The position numbers and the translations under genes were made by a program. A DNA stretch of 7,867 nucleotides, taken from assembly GCA_945861315.1 (NCBI GenBank), contig CAMAUB010000058.1:1-7867 (forward strand). Reading direction: 5' to 3'. Of this stretch, positions 1-7,094 are shown one piece after another. Within the stretch, counting starts at the first letter, position 1, and the number at the start of each line of letters is the position of its first letter. The DNA is from Chlamydia trachomatis. Its GTDB lineage: Bacteria > Chlamydiota > Chlamydiia > Chlamydiales > JAAKFR01. The notes under the pieces were generated by a model that saw nothing but the letters and a program-made list of their open reading frames with translations, ran no database searches and was not told where the DNA came from.

Positions 1-20
1 AAAGTTGTTAAATCTTCCAT
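1..20 (-). CDS. Possible start of a further minus-strand gene, cut by the left edge
   Basis: On the minus strand an ATG at 20-18 is preceded, five bases away, by GAGG (within AAGAGGTC), a good Shine-Dalgarno at proper spacing. The visible codons read M-E-D-L-T-T and stay open to the window edge. Only six full codons are present, so no family can be named. If the plus-strand terminator reading of the adjacent hairpin is correct, this start is accidental. Confidence 0.25.
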
Positions 21-23
21 TTT

Positions 24-81
24 GACCTCTTCTTGGTAGCATTCGTGTTGCAAACAAATGCTTTTACACCAAGTTGAGGTC
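24..81 (+). terminator. Long stem-loop followed by six T: plus-strand terminator, or a 5'-leader hairpin on the minus strand
   Basis: GACCTCTTCTTGG (24-36) pairs with CCAAGTTGAGGTC (69-81): 11 of 13 positions match, with two T:T mismatches in the middle. A second stem AGCATT (38-43) / AATGCT (57-62) sits inside the loop. On the plus strand the hairpin is followed at once by TTTTTT (82-87), as in an intrinsic terminator. That suits a plus-strand gene ending at the left edge; in-frame stops occur at 9-11 and 23-25. On the minus strand there is no T-run after the hairpin (AAAATGG follows), so it is a poor terminator for the five-gene operon. There the same structure would hide the AGAGGT site before a possible ATG at 20. 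The base pairing is seen directly; its role is undecided. Confidence 0.5.
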
Positions 82-100
82 TTTTTTCATCAAAATTTTA

Positions 101-129
101 TTTATCTAACTGGTTTACAAAGAAATCAA
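101..129 (-). promoter_or_regulatory. Possible sigma70-type promoter reading leftward, after the carotenoid oxygenase gene
   Basis: On the minus strand TTGATT (129-124) and GATAAA (106-101) are separated by exactly 17 bases; each matches four of six consensus bases. Transcription would begin near 94 and run into the stem-loop at 81-24 and the possible start codon at 20. In AT-rich DNA such matches arise by chance, so this rests mainly on its agreement with the putative downstream gene. Confidence 0.25.
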
Positions 130-145
130 CCCAAAACTGAGGTTA

Positions 146-1552
146 CTAGGCAAAAAACTGCCCGTGAAGGCCTGCAGGTATGAGATGGGGGGCGTGCGCT
201 CTTCCAATCTCTTGAAAGCTATTGCCATCCAAGATGAGAAGGAAGGATTGATGGGATTTTTCATCGATGATAATGCAGAGGACAACTCCATCATCTTCTT
301 TTTGTGAGTTGGGTGCTGCAATGAAGAGGGGTTCACCAGGAATGCACCCTTCTTCTTGCCATGTCACGACTTGTTTTGTTTCTGTGTTGATTTTGTGTAG
401 TGCAGCGTTTTTATTTAGATCACTAAAATCGGCAACGTAACAATATGTGTAGGGGAGTGAGTCGTACGCTTGATTGATTCTGGGAAATTCACACGGCTTT
501 GAAAAAAGAGGTTCTATGGTGAACTCTCCAGATTCAGGAGAGAGAGAGAATCGCTTAATGTAGCCCAAAGCAGTTTCACGGGTCCTTTTACTTGGATCTA
601 TATTCAGGTCTGTAATGATTGTTGCATCTTCGTAGGTCACACAATCCAAATGAATTTTTCCATCTCTCTCGAAGGCATTGGCGTGATGGAAAGCGAAGAA
701 TGGTTTTGTGATATATTTCCCTTTGACGCTCCCATCGTGACGGTTAATCACAATAAATTGTGTTCCTCTCTTCGGTTGCCAGGTAAAGTTTTTGATAAAA
801 CCTTGCCCTTTTGTGATGAGATCAAGAGGTTTGACGACCAAAGGAAACTCTGTAAGGATAATGTAATTTTCAGTGAGAGCAAAGCTGTGCATATAGGCGG
901 GCTCTTTCACCTCTACTTCAGAAATAATGGATCTTGTAGAGGAGCCATCTTGTATGCTGTAGAGCGTGTAATAACTTTTGCGGCCATATTTGATCAGGTA
1001 ATTGAGTGTCTGTTTTTGGTTCACATGATGATGTGGATGAGCCGATTCCCAGCATTTTTCTTTTGGAAGATCATCTTGATAATTTAGAACGCCTAAAGTG
1101 TCTAGCGTTTGTGGATCAAATTTTACCGGAAGTGGAATTTCTGTAAGGGCTACATAGTGATCGGCTAATTTTGCTACATTCACATTTGCATTGTGAAGTG
1201 GCAAAGTGGAGTGGGGAATAAAAAAATTGAAGAAACTCTTAAATAAAGAGCGACAAGGATCAGAGGCAAATCCAATATAGTTAAGTGAGCCTTTTTCAAA
1301 GACTGTTGTGTAAGCATCTGTTCTAAGGAATTTATTTGTATAGTTGACATGACCTTGGTCAAATGAAAAGGCGTGTAACATGGCAAGCCCATCAAACCAG
1401 TGTTCATTGCTCTTTCCATTTATGCTCACAGTTACAGCTCCATTACGCACCATGGTTCCTTTAAGCCAAGAAGGAATTTTTCCTGTAACTTTTAAGGGTA
1501 GGTTTGAGACCTCAGCTTCAAGCTCTGCAGAGATCTCTTTGGGCTTTACCAT
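146..1552 (-). CDS. Carotenoid/retinoid cleavage oxygenase of the RPE65/BCO family
   Basis: A 468-residue protein of the carotenoid oxygenase family (beta-propeller, non-haem Fe(II)), which splits a polyene double bond with O2 to give apocarotenals or retinal. All four iron ligands are visible: H172 (ESAHPHHH), H222 (YMHSFALTENY), H289 (FHHANAFE) and H463 (GLHGQFF). Glutamates matching the second shell are present: E138 (LTEIP), E355 (CEFPRIN), E407 (PGEPLF). The N terminus (IPSWLKGTMVRNG ... HWFDGLAMLHAF) and RTDAY follow the family. FASDPCRSLFKSFFNFF (95-111) resembles the PDPCK palmitoylation/membrane motif of RPE65, BCO1 and BCO2. C-terminal PYTYCY, VTWQEEG and KEDDGVVLCIIID read like animal RPE65. 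No signal peptide is seen. The ATG follows the proS stop by seven bases with a strong GAGGTGA site. Cleavage position and substrate cannot be predicted; no carotenoid-synthesis gene is nearby, so a host-derived substrate is possible (inference). Isomerase activity is unlikely but not excluded. Confidence 0.93.
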   Translation of the reverse strand: MVKPKEISAELEAEVSNLPLKVTGKIPSWLKGTMVRNGAVTVSINGKSNEHWFDGLAMLHAFSFDQGHVNYTNKFLRTDAYTTVFEKGSLNYIGFASDPCRSLFKSFFNFFIPHSTLPLHNANVNVAKLADHYVALTEIPLPVKFDPQTLDTLGVLNYQDDLPKEKCWESAHPHHHVNQKQTLNYLIKYGRKSYYTLYSIQDGSSTRSIISEVEVKEPAYMHSFALTENYIILTEFPLVVKPLDLITKGQGFIKNFTWQPKRGTQFIVINRHDGSVKGKYITKPFFAFHHANAFERDGKIHLDCVTYEDATIITDLNIDPSKRTRETALGYIKRFSLSPESGEFTIEPLFSKPCEFPRINQAYDSLPYTYCYVADFSDLNKNAALHKINTETKQVVTWQEEGCIPGEPLFIAAPNSQKEDDGVVLCIIIDEKSHQSFLLILDGNSFQEIGRAHAPHLIPAGLHGQFFA

Positions 1553-1559
1553 AAATATC

Positions 1560-1566
1560 TCACCTC
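1560..1566 (-). promoter_or_regulatory. Ribosome binding site of the carotenoid oxygenase gene, overlapping the proS stop
   Basis: The minus strand reads GAGGTGA, a near-perfect Shine-Dalgarno, with GAGGTG eight bases before the ATG at 1552. Its last three bases are the TGA stop of proS. A ribosome terminating on proS stands on this site, so the gene can start either by re-initiation or independently. It also supports 1552 as the true start. Confidence 0.85.
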
Positions 1567-3257
1567 AACTGTCTACTAGCCCACGCTTGGATTTGATCTT
1601 TTGAGATCAGCTCTTTTTCCCCTTTGCGTGATTCGATTTCAAACTTCCCTTCGCTGATAAAAGTTTTTCCAACAATCAATTTGAAAGGGATACCAATGAG
1701 ATCGGCATCTTTGAGCTTGAAGCCGAGTCGTTCATCTCGGTCATCTAGTAGGGGTTCATAGGAAGCTAGCTCTGCATAAAGGCGCTCTGCTTCTTGCATG
1801 AGGATGGGATCTTTTGTTGTAACGGGGGTGATGAAGATTTTAAAAGGGGCAAGGCATAGGGGCCAAACAATGCCCCGTTCATCATGCTTCTGTTCAATGC
1901 ACGCTTGAGCTGTGCGTCCAACACCAATGCCATAGGTTCCCATCCAAAATGAGCGCATCTCGCCCAATTCCGTTTGATAAGTCGCCTCGAGTTTGTCACT
2001 ATATTTGGTGCCAAGATTGAAGATGTGGCCAACTTCAATGCCGCGTAGAATTTTGTAGGTGCCTCCTTCAACATGGGGGCAGTGATCGCCTTCCTCTGCG
2101 AGAAGGAAGTCGGAAAATTCTGGAGGGGTGATATCACAACCCCAATTGACATTTTTGTAGTGGATATCAACGACGTTTGCGGCACAAAGGAAGTTTGTCA
2201 TAGGTTTGGCGCTTAAGTCTGCATAGAAAGGGATTTTAAGATCTAGAGGGCCAATAAAACCAAATTTAGAACCAATGATTCTTTGCACTTCATCATCTGT
2301 TGCAAGCATGATATCACTGACACCAAATTTTGCTTCAACTTTGAGCTGGTTGATTTGCCGATCACCTCTAATGCCTATAGCAACAAATTTATCGGGGGAA
2401 AGTCTATAGACAAGTGTCTTAAGGATTTGGTGAGGAGGGAGTTTTGTGAAGTTCGAAAGATCTTCGATTGTGGCAACATTTGGTGTGTCGATTTTCTGTT
2501 TGGGCTCATGCTTTGAGGTGTAGTTGAAGGAGGGGGGAATTGAAATTGTTGCTTCAACATTTGCGGCATACCCCTCACACGCCATGACGACATCTTCGCC
2601 AATATCAGCTGTCACTTGAAATTCTTGGGAGCGCCCAGAGCTACTGATTTTTCCACCATGCGCATCCACTATAACGTAGTTAAGCTCTAGGCGATCAAAA
2701 ATAGCCGTATAAGCTCTTTTCATCCGCTCGTATTGCTCATCCATTCCAGCTGGATCAATAGCGAAGGAGTAGCCATCTTTCATGAGAAACTCTTTAGCAC
2801 GCATTAGGCCAAAGCGGGGACGTATTTCATCACGAAATTTATTTCCAAATTGGTAGATATTTTTTGGAAGCTCTCGGTAGCTTTTGACCCAGTTCTTTAC
2901 AAAGTTTACAGCGACTTCTTCTGCTGTTGGAGCAATGCAAAAGTCGTGATCATCACGATCTTTTAGGGTATAGAGCAGTCCTTCATTGATATAGTCATTC
3001 CAACGCCCTGATTGATGCCAAATTTCAGAAGGGTGCAGCTGTGGTAGGGATACTTCTTGAGCACCTTCTTGATCAAGCTCCTTGCGAATGATCTGCTTCA
3101 ATTTTTTGATCACTCTCCACATCAGTGGTGAATAGACGTAGATTCCACGACCAAGCTTTTGAATATAGCCAGCTCTCTCAAGGAGTTGGTGCGAGGGAAT
3201 ATCGGCATCATGTGGTGCTTCTTTTAGCGTGCGAAATAGGAGAGATGAAAGTCTCAT
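1560..3257 (-). CDS. proS: Proline--tRNA ligase, bacterial type with INS editing domain
   Basis: Class II aminoacyl-tRNA synthetase that attaches proline to tRNA-Pro in the cytoplasm. At 565 residues it matches the E. coli-type (ProS1) length. The order is an N-terminal catalytic part, the proline-pocket TAEE (about 111-114), motif 2 FRDEIRPRFG (141-150) with EFLMKDGYSF, the inserted editing domain (about 230-400), motif 3 GTYGIGVGR (440-448), and the C-terminal anticodon-binding domain (about 468-565; LLDDRDERLGFKLKDADLIG at 503-522). In the editing domain ILKTLVY carries K280, equivalent to the Lys279 of E. coli that is needed to hydrolyse Ala-tRNA-Pro, and GFIGP is the substrate-binding loop; editing is probably active. 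The ATG begins one base after the protease stop and has AAGGA seven bases upstream. In C. trachomatis, as I recall, proS (CT393) is elsewhere, so its place here is a lineage-specific arrangement. Confidence 0.97.
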   Translation of the reverse strand: MRLSSLLFRTLKEAPHDADIPSHQLLERAGYIQKLGRGIYVYSPLMWRVIKKLKQIIRKELDQEGAQEVSLPQLHPSEIWHQSGRWNDYINEGLLYTLKDRDDHDFCIAPTAEEVAVNFVKNWVKSYRELPKNIYQFGNKFRDEIRPRFGLMRAKEFLMKDGYSFAIDPAGMDEQYERMKRAYTAIFDRLELNYVIVDAHGGKISSSGRSQEFQVTADIGEDVVMACEGYAANVEATISIPPSFNYTSKHEPKQKIDTPNVATIEDLSNFTKLPPHQILKTLVYRLSPDKFVAIGIRGDRQINQLKVEAKFGVSDIMLATDDEVQRIIGSKFGFIGPLDLKIPFYADLSAKPMTNFLCAANVVDIHYKNVNWGCDITPPEFSDFLLAEEGDHCPHVEGGTYKILRGIEVGHIFNLGTKYSDKLEATYQTELGEMRSFWMGTYGIGVGRTAQACIEQKHDERGIVWPLCLAPFKIFITPVTTKDPILMQEAERLYAELASYEPLLDDRDERLGFKLKDADLIGIPFKLIVGKTFISEGKFEIESRKGEKELISKDQIQAWASRQLR

Positions 3258-3258
3258 G

Positions 3259-6105
3259 TTACTTTCCTTGGTAATCGATCAGCTTTTTAAGTTTTTCAGC
3301 GGAAGAGGCATTTTGATAGTAAATCCCTCCACCTTGAGAGATATCTCCGTCGACGCAGATAGCTATGCGTTTTTGATTTCCTTTGCCAAGAAATTCATAA
3401 GCAAACTCTAGAAACTCTTCATAAGTGAGTTCTTCAAAGCCACCGATGCGCTTATCAAGCCACTCAAAGTCTCCCTCATATTCAAAGGCGAGTTTGTTGA
3501 GAAGTTTGCCGCGATCTAGTAAAGTATCTGCTGGGTTTTGAAGTCGTTTAATCAAAGCGACTCTAATTGCTTCAAAGCGCTCTTTTGGAATGGTTTCATC
3601 TGCAAGGTGGCTCAAGCTTGACTCTAGAAAAAGTTCAAAGCGAGCGAGTAGATCTCGTGTATTATAGCTAGATGACTGGACGGCCATGAATGAGTAGAGA
3701 TGACGCTCAATCTCCTGTCCCCAGTTGCGAACAAGATAAGCTGTTTGTTGTTTGGTTCGAAGCTCAGAGAAGAAGGGCTCTTCAAGTCCTTTGCATAGGA
3801 TATCCATTGCAGCGCGTTTTTTGTGGGAGAAGGGGCCAAAGTCGATGCTAAGGATGATCGCATTGGCGGGAAGAGAGCATTTTTGTGCAATGAGATGAAC
3901 ACTTGGGAAGCTAGCTACTTCAGCTTTGTAGTGGTCTTGGGCAGGGTAAGTAGCACCATCGAAATGGTCAACCGTTTCAAGCCAAATCTGTTTAGCTTGG
4001 GCTTTTGAGAGGTTGCCATAGAGCGTTGCTTCAACATAGGATTTGTTCCAAATATTTTGGGAAAATTTTTTGAGGTCGTCAAAAGCAACTTTATTGATGG
4101 CTCTCTCTTTTTGACAAACACCAGCATAGTTTTTATAAATAACACCCCACATCAGTTCACTAGCTTGTGCGAGTGGAGAGAGTGAGGCTTTATTCGCATA
4201 AATACGGTGAGCTAAGTCTTTGTAGATCGGAAAGGTCTCCTTTGAAGCAGAGATTGTTTTCATTGTGTGTAGGATCTCTGTTAAAAAGAGGGAGGCTTTG
4301 TCATGAAATCCTTCAAGGCAAAGCTCAATCCCATTAGCAGAAGGCTTAAGGCTATACGAGAGGCCAGCCATTGTTGCTGCATATGCTTTAGGACCGAGCG
4401 TTTCATCAATTGTATGGCAATATAGATCTGCTAAAACTTGGCTCTTTGGATTATTATCTGAGATCAAAGGGGTCTTGAAATTAAAAATCCAGCTCACCTC
4501 CGGCACGCCATATTCATGATCGCTTAAGAGGTAGCACATTCCTTTTTCACTTTTGTCAAGAAGCGTTGGAGTTAACTCATCCTCAGTAGAATGAAGAGTA
4601 AAATTATCTGGAATATAGTCGTTTTTCTTTGGAAGAGAGATCTCTGGATGAGGTGTGCTAATAGCCCACGCTTTAAGTCGTTTCTTCGAGATATCCTTTA
4701 TACCATACTTGACACCGAGCCAAGGCTCGTTTATATCTGCCAAAATTTTTGTCACCTCAGGCTGTGCCATGAGAGTGTATTGACAAAGGTCTGGAGTGAG
4801 ACAAGAGAGCGCTGCATCGATCTTTTCAGAATTATAAGTCGTTGGCATCACTGTTTTGCGTGGAAAGGTTTCAAGCGGTTCATCGACCATTGTCGTTGCA
4901 TACTCAGAAACAAGCTCGAAGATGTCTTGACGTGATTGGTACGTATAGTGAAGTGTGTCAAGTTTTTGTACTTCATCAAAGATATAGCGGGGAATACCGG
5001 ATAAGCGCAAGCTGGCAATGGCTTCGTAGCAACGAGCAATCACTTTTTCATACTCCTTTAACCCTTTGCTCGTCAGCTGAATATTGAGGGAGAAAAGCGA
5101 CTGATCTTTCCCAGCATGGAAGCCTCCAGCAGAGAGGGAACTCGCCAAACCCTCTTCCTTGAGTCTTGTTAAAAGAGAGGTGTCACCTTCATGGCCCAAA
5201 ATATGACCGATTAATTTGTCTGCTTTGACGTCATAGTCTTGGCTCGGGATTTCCCAGGTCATCTCGAGTTGTTGTACATCTTGAACGGGGGCAATAGCGA
5301 CTAGTTTACCCATCATTTCACAATTGAGCAAAGAAGTTTCCAACTTTTGAGGGATAACATCTGAATTAGTCACAGCGGAAAAGAGCGCAGTAGCTTGATT
5401 TTGAAGTGTGTCAAGGTCAGCAGAAGCATAGATCACAAGATGCATAAGATTTGCACTATAATGGTTTTTATACCAGTTTTTGAGCTCATCTTGAGAGATT
5501 TTAGCAAGTGTATCGAGGTTTCCAATGCAAAAGTTATGAAAGGGGTGCTTTGGATTGGCAAGCTCTTTCTTAACATAGAGCATGCGCCATGAATCAAGTG
5601 GGATATTTCGGCAATACTCTTGGTGAATAGCGTGGCATTCACGCCCAACACCTGATGGATTGAAGAGAGGAGCTATGAAAAATTGACTAAATCTATCAAG
5701 CGCTTGCTCAAGTCCATTATTATTAACAGAGAACATATAGACAGTGCGATCAGCCATAGTAAAGGCATTACGTTTGCCTCCATGCTCATCTAGATAGCGA
5801 GTGTATCCCTCTTCTTCAGGAAATTTTTCAGTTCCTAAAAAGAGCATATGCTCAACAAAATGTGCCATACCTGGGCGGTCTTTTGGATCGTCCCAACTTC
5901 CAACGTTAACCGCAAGTGCAGCTCCTGATTGAGGTGTATTTGGGTCAGAGATTAAGAGCACTTCTAGACCGTTGTCAAGGCGCAGTTTTCGCATCCCTCT
6001 CTCTTTCAAGGAAGGCGTTGCAACAGTAAGACATGATTGATCCTCAATGATTTGTCCTAGAATAGCAAAGGTAAATAAAAATGTGAGCAAAAGATATTTC
6101 ATCAT
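3259..6105 (-). CDS. ptr: M16 zinc metallopeptidase, full-length pitrilysin/insulin-degrading-enzyme type, exported
   Basis: A 948-residue peptidase of the pitrilysin (protease III)/IDE family, which degrades peptides inside a closed two-half chamber. Residues 1-18 form a hydrophobic signal peptide, so the mature protein is probably periplasmic. The inverted zinc motif HFVEH is at 82-86 (H82, H86 ligands; E85 base). RECHAIHQE supplies E156 and the third ligand E163, exactly 76 residues after H86, the family's spacing. DSWR and NPKHPF follow as in IDE. The N-terminal half continues through GHEGDTSLLTRLKEEG (about 304-319). The inactive C-terminal half keeps ELRTKQQTAYLV with R783 and Y790, matching the substrate-binding Arg/Tyr pair of IDE. 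Both halves are intact. The start shares ATGA with the plsB stop; a second ATG follows directly, so the exact first residue is uncertain. No Shine-Dalgarno is visible upstream. Position beside plsB matches ptr (CT806) of C. trachomatis. Confidence 0.94.
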   Translation of the reverse strand: MMKYLLLTFLFTFAILGQIIEDQSCLTVATPSLKERGMRKLRLDNGLEVLLISDPNTPQSGAALAVNVGSWDDPKDRPGMAHFVEHMLFLGTEKFPEEEGYTRYLDEHGGKRNAFTMADRTVYMFSVNNNGLEQALDRFSQFFIAPLFNPSGVGRECHAIHQEYCRNIPLDSWRMLYVKKELANPKHPFHNFCIGNLDTLAKISQDELKNWYKNHYSANLMHLVIYASADLDTLQNQATALFSAVTNSDVIPQKLETSLLNCEMMGKLVAIAPVQDVQQLEMTWEIPSQDYDVKADKLIGHILGHEGDTSLLTRLKEEGLASSLSAGGFHAGKDQSLFSLNIQLTSKGLKEYEKVIARCYEAIASLRLSGIPRYIFDEVQKLDTLHYTYQSRQDIFELVSEYATTMVDEPLETFPRKTVMPTTYNSEKIDAALSCLTPDLCQYTLMAQPEVTKILADINEPWLGVKYGIKDISKKRLKAWAISTPHPEISLPKKNDYIPDNFTLHSTEDELTPTLLDKSEKGMCYLLSDHEYGVPEVSWIFNFKTPLISDNNPKSQVLADLYCHTIDETLGPKAYAATMAGLSYSLKPSANGIELCLEGFHDKASLFLTEILHTMKTISASKETFPIYKDLAHRIYANKASLSPLAQASELMWGVIYKNYAGVCQKERAINKVAFDDLKKFSQNIWNKSYVEATLYGNLSKAQAKQIWLETVDHFDGATYPAQDHYKAEVASFPSVHLIAQKCSLPANAIILSIDFGPFSHKKRAAMDILCKGLEEPFFSELRTKQQTAYLVRNWGQEIERHLYSFMAVQSSSYNTRDLLARFELFLESSLSHLADETIPKERFEAIRVALIKRLQNPADTLLDRGKLLNKLAFEYEGDFEWLDKRIGGFEELTYEEFLEFAYEFLGKGNQKRIAICVDGDISQGGGIYYQNASSAEKLKKLIDYQGK
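3265..3269 (-). promoter_or_regulatory. Ribosome binding site of proS, inside the end of the M16 protease gene
   Basis: The minus strand reads AAGGA, seven bases before the proS ATG at 3257. The site is formed by the last codons of the protease gene, whose TAA lies between it and the proS start. It supports the chosen proS start and implies translational coupling to the protease gene. Confidence 0.75.
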
Positions 6106-7094
6106 GGTAATTCTGTGTATAGGGTTTTTACAAGATTGAAAACATACATTGATAAAGCTGCCCGCCTAGCGTGACGATCTTTCAGAGTATCTCCCGGAAA
6201 ATGTTCTGTGTCAATCTCATCCCCAAAGGAAAAATGAATTGGCACTCGACTAGTCAAGCGAGCCTCTCCAAGATCAGACATAACTGTGTTAGGTGGAGGA
6301 AGAATATCGTAGGTTTTAAGAGCTAATGGGTAAAAGTGAGTGATACTGCGTGCTTGTTTGGCCATCAAGCGAAACATTTCAACACTCTGAGGATCAAAGG
6401 GAGAGAGGGTTATTACTCCCTTATCATTGCGACGATCCCGCCCTCCTGAGGGTGCAACATAAATGGCTTTGCCTCCCTCTGCAAGCAGTTGCTTCATCCG
6501 CTTCATGGTCTTCTGATTGTAAATCAACTTCTCTTCTTTCTTCTCTGGAGGATTATTGATATGTCTTTTTGAGTAGATACAAAGCAGGTTGCAACCTAAA
6601 CTAACCGGAACTGCAATTGGATCGGTGATCACTCGATCTCCTGCGACAAAGATCATATTGGAACCGAGGTCTGCAAATTTTTTCTCTAAAATAAGATAGA
6701 TTATTTTAGGATCAACTTCTGTCTGGTGGTTTGCAAAGAGAATAACATTTTCTTTCGCGTTCAGTTGACGAGACATTTTCTCAACATTTTCAGGATGCCG
6801 AAGTGTTGAATTTTCTTCGTCAACCATTGGCCGAAATAGCTCAAATCCAAATTCATCATAGTTAAAAGGTGTTGTGATCTTCTTGTGAAAAGGTTCAAAT
6901 TGATAGGGGGTAGCAATCTGCTTTTTTACCAATTTAAGATATGTATCAAAAACCAAGACATGTTTAGAATAGTCTACTTTTGCACGCGTCAAAGCGGTGA
7001 CATACGATTGGTGCAAATTATAGAAAATCTCATAAATGCTATCTGAGATATTACCTACATCACGGTCATGTTTAAGTTGCGACAAAAAGTCCAT
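6102..7094 (-). CDS. plsB: Glycerol-3-phosphate acyltransferase, plastid/chlamydial soluble type
   Basis: Predicted to acylate sn-glycerol-3-phosphate at position 1, the first step of phospholipid synthesis. It is about 330 residues, the size of the soluble chloroplast enzyme (ATS1) and far shorter than the ~800-residue E. coli PlsB. Block I is NHQTEVDP with the catalytic H(X)4D pair at about H123/D128. IFVAGDR (about 148-154), CIYSKRH (about 172-178) and APSGGRDR (about 214-221) follow, all nearly identical to the plant plastid enzyme as I remember it. The N-terminal ~75 residues look helical, as in the squash structure. I chose ATG at 7094 over the TTG one codon upstream because it forms a TGATG junction with the preceding stop. 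No Shine-Dalgarno precedes it, so translation probably depends on ribosomes finishing the RNase gene. The stop overlaps the next gene by four bases (ATGA). Family assignment is very secure; acyl donor specificity cannot be read from the sequence. Confidence 0.95.
   Translation of the reverse strand: MDFLSQLKHDRDVGNISDSIYEIFYNLHQSYVTALTRAKVDYSKHVLVFDTYLKLVKKQIATPYQFEPFHKKITTPFNYDEFGFELFRPMVDEENSTLRHPENVEKMSRQLNAKENVILFANHQTEVDPKIIYLILEKKFADLGSNMIFVAGDRVITDPIAVPVSLGCNLLCIYSKRHINNPPEKKEEKLIYNQKTMKRMKQLLAEGGKAIYVAPSGGRDRRNDKGVITLSPFDPQSVEMFRLMAKQARSITHFYPLALKTYDILPPPNTVMSDLGEARLTSRVPIHFSFGDEIDTEHFPGDTLKDRHARRAALSMYVFNLVKTLYTELP

Noticed and set aside
113..132. GGTT/AACC short inverted repeat after the oxygenase gene as the operon terminator
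   Set aside because: Only four pairs with a 12-13 base loop and no T-run on the minus strand; it is too weak to call.
535..551. Short GA-rich run that looked like a simple repeat
   Set aside because: It is only a handful of GA units inside the oxygenase coding frame and encodes ordinary residues (FSLSPE); no slippage or frame break results.
1028..1042. Histidine cluster HPHHH in the oxygenase considered as a separate metal site
   Set aside because: The first histidine is the expected iron ligand in the family motif AHPH; the extra histidines sit in the variable stretch after it, with no evidence for a second metal.
650..1087. A 145-codon plus-strand open frame opposite the carotenoid oxygenase gene
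   Set aside because: It lies wholly antisense to a gene with clear family motifs, its product resembles no family, and its composition (runs of Phe, Met, Trp) fits reverse-strand reading of real codons.
1766..2185. A 139-codon minus-strand open frame inside proS in another frame
   Set aside because: It overlaps conserved ProRS editing, motif 3 and anticodon-domain coding sequence and shows no recognisable motifs.
4591..4935. A 114-codon plus-strand open frame opposite the M16 protease gene
   Set aside because: Antisense to conserved coding sequence, no ribosome site noted and no family resemblance.
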